A DNA stretch of 9,869 nucleotides from Friedmanniella sp. (GTDB lineage Bacteria > Actinomycetota > Actinomycetes > Propionibacteriales > Propionibacteriaceae): the NCBI GenBank assembly GCA_025964935.1, contig JAOPXW010000046.1, forward strand, positions 1 to 9,869, read 5' to 3'. Positions 7,238 through 9,869 of this stretch are shown in pieces; position 1 is the first letter of the stretch; each line of letters begins with the position of its first letter. The notes beneath the pieces were generated by a model. That model was not told the origin of the DNA and did no database searches. It saw only the letters and a program-made list of their open reading frames with translations. Made by a program: the position numbers and the translations under genes.

Positions 7238-8248
7238 GTGAGTCTGAGCTACGAGAAGTCGGCCGGCGGGCAGACCGGCATGTCGCCGCTGCCCTCCCTC
7301 TACTCCCTCGAGGACGTGGTGGAGGTCATGGGCCGGGTCCGGGAGGGCATCGAGAGCGTGATCGAGGGCAAGCGCTCCTCGGTCGACCTGGCCCTGGTCG
7401 TGCTGCTCGCCGAGGGCCACCTGCTGGTGGAGGACGTCCCCGGGGTGGGCAAGACGATGCTCGCCAAGGCGCTGGGCCGCTCGATCGACTGCACCGTCCG
7501 CCGGGTCCAGTTCACCCCCGACCTGCTGCCCTCCGACATCACCGGGGTCTCGGTCTTCAACCAGGAGACCCGCGACTTCGAGTTCAAGCCCGGCGGCATC
7601 TTCGCCAACATCGTGGTCGGGGACGAGATCAACCGCGCCTCCCCCAAGACCCAGTCCGCGATGCTGGAGTCGATGGAGGAGCGCCAGGTCAGCGTGGACG
7701 GGACGACCTACCTGCTGGAGGCCCCGTTCATGGTCGTGGCCACCCAGAACCCGATCGAGATGGAGGGTACCTACCCGCTGCCCGAGGCCCAGCGCGACCG
7801 GTTCATGGCCCGGATCGAGATGGGCTACCCGACCCCGACCGCGGAGCTGGACATGCTGGACTCCCACGGCTCGTTCGACCCGCTCGAGAAGCTCACCCCG
7901 GTCACCGACGCCGCCACGGTGAGCGGCCTGATCGACGCGGTCAAGCTCATCCACGTCAGCCCGGCGGTCAAGCAGTACCTGGTCCAGATCGTCAACGCGA
8001 CCCGGCACTCCCGGGACCTGCGGCTCGGGGCCTCACCCCGCGCCACCCTGCAGCTGCTCCGGGCGAGCCGCGCGTACGCCGCCCTGGCCGGCCGCGACTA
8101 CGTCAGCCCCGACGACCTGGCCGCGCTCGCGGTCCCCGTCCTGGCCCACCGGGTGCTCCCCTCGACCGAGGCCCAGCTGGCCCGGCGGACCGTGACCGAG
8201 ATCATCAGCCACGCCGTGGCGACCGTGCACCTCCCCGACCGTCGCTAG
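7238..8248 (+). CDS. MoxR-type AAA+ ATPase
   Basis: This is a cytoplasmic AAA+ ATPase of the MoxR family, thought to act as a chaperone for assembly or activation of partner proteins, often membrane or vWA-domain proteins encoded next door. The 336-residue product shows Walker A (VPGVGKTMLAKAL, K72), Walker B (VVGDEINRA, D129/E130), sensor 1 (ATQNP, N171), the arginine-finger region (EAQRDRFM, 183-190) and sensor 2 (GASPRAT, R268). Length and C-terminus (ending HLPDRR) are normal. The start is GTG 7238, four to five bases after a GGAGG site; an ATG at 7280 is in frame but has less support, and upstream in-frame codons to 7004 belong to the intergenic region. It is followed by a DUF58 gene, the standard MoxR partner. 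Substrate unknown. Confidence 0.93.
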   Translation: MSLSYEKSAGGQTGMSPLPSLYSLEDVVEVMGRVREGIESVIEGKRSSVDLALVVLLAEGHLLVEDVPGVGKTMLAKALGRSIDCTVRRVQFTPDLLPSDITGVSVFNQETRDFEFKPGGIFANIVVGDEINRASPKTQSAMLESMEERQVSVDGTTYLLEAPFMVVATQNPIEMEGTYPLPEAQRDRFMARIEMGYPTPTAELDMLDSHGSFDPLEKLTPVTDAATVSGLIDAVKLIHVSPAVKQYLVQIVNATRHSRDLRLGASPRATLQLLRASRAYAALAGRDYVSPDDLAALAVPVLAHRVLPSTEAQLARRTVTEIISHAVATVHLPDRR

Positions 8249-8268
8249 CGCAGCACCGGGCGGCAGGC

Positions 8269-8319
8269 ATGGCGGGCGACGAGCGATGACGGGGCGATGC
8301 GCATGACGGGGGCGACGCA
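8269..8319 (+). repeat. Three 17-bp imperfect tandem repeats forming overlapping micro-ORFs
   Basis: The gap between moxR and the DUF58 gene contains three units: ATGGCGGGCGACGAGCG, ATGACGGGGCGATGCGC and ATGACGGGGGCGACGCA, followed by the GTGA of the DUF58 start. Each unit begins an ORF of six codons plus stop: 8269-8289, 8286-8306 and 8303-8323. Each stop overlaps the next start by four bases (ATGA, ATGA, GTGA). The repeat and the overlaps are directly visible; translation is inference. Confidence 0.6.
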
Positions 8320-9606
8320 GTGAGGAAGGCCTGGCGGCTGCTGACCCCCCGCGGTCGCACGCTGCTCGTCGCGGGGCTGCTGGTCCTGCTGGTGGCCATG
8401 GTCGCGGGTCAACGGGACGTGATGCGGATCGGTCTGCTGCTGATGGCGCTCCCGGTCCTGGCCGGGATCCTGGTGTCGCGGGCCCAGCTCCGGATGTCCT
8501 GCGAGCGCAGCGTCGAGCCGTCCCAGGTGCCGCTCGGCACCCCCCTGCGGGGACAGATCACGCTGGGCCAGGAAGGCGTGCTGCCCGTCGGGATGCTCCT
8601 GATGGAGGACGCCGTCCCCCGCGAGCTCGGCCACCCGCCCCGGTTCGTGGTGGACCGGTCCGGGGCGAGCTGGCGTCGGGTCGTCGACTATCCCCTGCTC
8701 GGGCGGGTCCGGGGGCGGTTCCGCACCGGGCCGCTGACCGTTCGCACCACCGACCCGTTCGGCCTGGTCCGCCTGGACCGGCGGTTCCTGGCCACCTCCG
8801 AGGTGATGGTGACCCCCGAGATCGTGCCCCTGTCCCCCCTCCGCACCGTCGGCGGCGGCGGCAGCACCGGTGAGGCCCGGCCGCACCGGATCGGGGTGGT
8901 CGGGTCCGACGACGCCCTGGTCCGGGAGTACCGCCAGGGAGACGACGTACGCCGCGTCCACTGGCGCTCCACCGCGCGCCGGGGCGAGCTGATGGTGCGC
9001 CGCGAGGAGCAGGCCTGGGACCCCAGCGCGAGCATCCTGCTGGACTCCCGCGCCGCCGCCCACGCCGGGACGGGGATGCAGAGCTCGCTGGAATGGGCGG
9101 TCTCGGCCGCCGCCTCCGTGGCCGTGCACTTCCTCGACGACGGCTTCGGGGTGGAGGTGTACGCCCCCGACGGCCCCCTGCACGTGGCCGGTGGCAGCGG
9201 TCCCCGCAGCCCGGTGGCCCGGGAGCTGGTCCTGAACCGGCTGACCGACCTGCGCGCCAGCACGGCGGGCAACCTCGGCTACGCCGCCCAGTCCGCCGCG
9301 CTGGAACGCGCCGGCCAGCTCGTGGTGGCCGTGCTGGGCGCGGTGGACGCCGGGGACGCCAACGCCCTGCTGCGCGTACGGCGGCACCGGGCCCAGGGCG
9401 TGGCCCTGCTGCTGGAAGTCGAGGCGTACCTGCCCGCGACCACCGACTCCCGCACGACGCCCCGGGACCCGGCCCGGCTGCGCCGCGACCGGACGGTCGC
9501 CGCCCGCATCCTGCGGGACGACCACTGGCGGGTGCTCGAGGTGCCCCGCGGCATGGGGGTCGCCGAGGCCTGGTCCGCCCTCGAGCAGCTGGGCGAGGTG
9601 GCCTGA
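8320..9606 (+). CDS. DUF58 domain-containing membrane protein
   Basis: The 428-residue product has two adjacent membrane segments near the N-terminus (about 14-30 and 36-53), then a soluble region with the DUF58 signature REYRQGDDVRRVHWRSTARRGELMVRREE at about 203-230, in separate short motifs YRQGD, HWRSTAR and MVRREE. A vWA-like fold probably follows (SILLDSRAA, 238-246), but the metal-binding DxSxS motif is not intact. DUF58 proteins are regular partners of MoxR ATPases; their biochemical role is not established. The start is GTG 8320, preceded by a G-rich stretch (8308-8312) and overlapping the last micro-ORF as GTGA. The stop overlaps the next gene by one base (TGATG), so the two are probably coupled. 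Confidence 0.9.
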   Translation: MRKAWRLLTPRGRTLLVAGLLVLLVAMVAGQRDVMRIGLLLMALPVLAGILVSRAQLRMSCERSVEPSQVPLGTPLRGQITLGQEGVLPVGMLLMEDAVPRELGHPPRFVVDRSGASWRRVVDYPLLGRVRGRFRTGPLTVRTTDPFGLVRLDRRFLATSEVMVTPEIVPLSPLRTVGGGGSTGEARPHRIGVVGSDDALVREYRQGDDVRRVHWRSTARRGELMVRREEQAWDPSASILLDSRAAAHAGTGMQSSLEWAVSAAASVAVHFLDDGFGVEVYAPDGPLHVAGGSGPRSPVARELVLNRLTDLRASTAGNLGYAAQSAALERAGQLVVAVLGAVDAGDANALLRVRRHRAQGVALLLEVEAYLPATTDSRTTPRDPARLRRDRTVAARILRDDHWRVLEVPRGMGVAEAWSALEQLGEVA

Positions 9607-9869
9607 TGCGTCCGACCGACCGGAACACCCTGGCCGGGATGGTGTCGGTGGTGCTGGCGGCCTTCACCCTCACCCCCTTGACCGTCGACCGGTCCTACCT
9701 CGTCCTGTCGGTGCTGCTGATCGCCCTGGCCGGAGCGGCCACCGTGGGTCTGCGGCGGGCCGGGCTGTCCAGCCCGGTCGTGCTCGCGACCCAGCTGGCT
9801 CTCGTCGCCGGGTTCTCCGTCCTGGACAGCCTGACCATGACCGGTGTCGGTGAGCCGGTGGGCCAGCAC
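9606..9869 (+). CDS. N-terminus of a multi-spanning membrane protein, probably a TgpA-type transglutaminase (partial)
   Basis: The frame opens with ATG 9606 and remains open to the right edge, giving 88 codons. The sequence MRPTDRNTLAG is followed by hydrophobic stretches at about residues 12-25, 30-48 and 58-72, separated by short loops with arginines (LRRAGL). This fits the membrane N-terminus of the TgpA/DUF3488-type transglutaminase-like proteins that usually follow MoxR and DUF58 genes in actinobacteria. The catalytic Cys-His-Asp domain would lie beyond the window, so the assignment rests on topology and gene order. A GAGG site lies about eight to ten bases upstream, and the start overlaps the DUF58 stop (TGATG). 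Confidence 0.7.
   Translation, partial: MRPTDRNTLAGMVSVVLAAFTLTPLTVDRSYLVLSVLLIALAGAATVGLRRAGLSSPVVLATQLALVAGFSVLDSLTMTGVGEPVGQH

Noticed and set aside
5173..8289. A 1038-codon open frame on the plus strand
   Set aside because: It runs antisense to rsmH and mraZ and out of frame through moxR. Its peptide is Arg/Gly/Pro/His-rich with no family motifs, as expected from GC-rich third-position shadowing.
8246..8323. The moxR gene truncated by a recent premature TAG, because the frame continues 25 codons to the DUF58 start
   Set aside because: The protein already ends at the usual MoxR C-terminus with normal length, and the extension has no family resemblance. The in-frame continuation is better explained by the 17-bp repeat.
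8245..9525. Open frames antisense to the DUF58 gene
   Set aside because: They mirror the GC-rich codons of a clear DUF58 protein and have no start context or motifs of their own.
1..9869. CRISPR array, insertion sequence, tRNA/rRNA gene or prophage
   Set aside because: I found no spaced direct repeats of CRISPR type, transposase motifs, terminal inverted repeats or RNA gene signatures. The gene order is that of a core chromosomal region.

Overview
The window is high-GC, densely coding DNA with frequent GTG starts and one- to four-base gene overlaps. The gene content is that of an actinomycete (class Actinomycetia); I cannot resolve the genus. It holds the front half of the division and cell wall (dcw) cluster on the minus strand. 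A divergent MoxR / DUF58 / transglutaminase-like operon lies on the plus strand.

Minus strand, in transcription order (right to left): mraZ (6942-6517), a small single-pass membrane protein (6341-6171), rsmH (6174-5179), ftsL-like (5182-4559), ftsI/pbpB (4559-2586), murE (2589-961) and murF (from 964, running off the left edge). From the small membrane gene to murF every junction overlaps by 1 or 4 bases, which suggests one translationally coupled transcript. The products are a transcriptional regulator, a 16S rRNA methyltransferase, two inner-membrane septum proteins and two cytoplasmic ligases that add the third amino acid and then D-Ala-D-Ala to the peptidoglycan stem. MurE has the DNPR signature of diaminopimelate-adding enzymes.

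Plus strand: a MoxR-type AAA+ ATPase (7238-8248), a membrane-anchored DUF58 protein (8320-9606) and the start of a multi-spanning protein (from 9606, cut by the right edge) that by position and topology is probably the TgpA-type transglutaminase that usually ends this triad. MoxR/DUF58 pairs are generally thought to act as chaperone-like systems at the envelope, but their substrate here is unknown.

The shared intergenic region (6943-7237) carries the clearest regulatory signal: four GTGGAG-type boxes at an exact 10-bp period just upstream of mraZ, the expected form of a MraZ operator. The moxR-DUF58 gap contains three 17-bp imperfect repeats that form a chain of six-codon ORFs linked by ATGA/ATGA/GTGA overlaps. 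I see no mobile element, CRISPR array, RNA gene or clearly new multi-gene system. The most unusual points are the micro-ORF chain, the operator and the overlooked small membrane protein.
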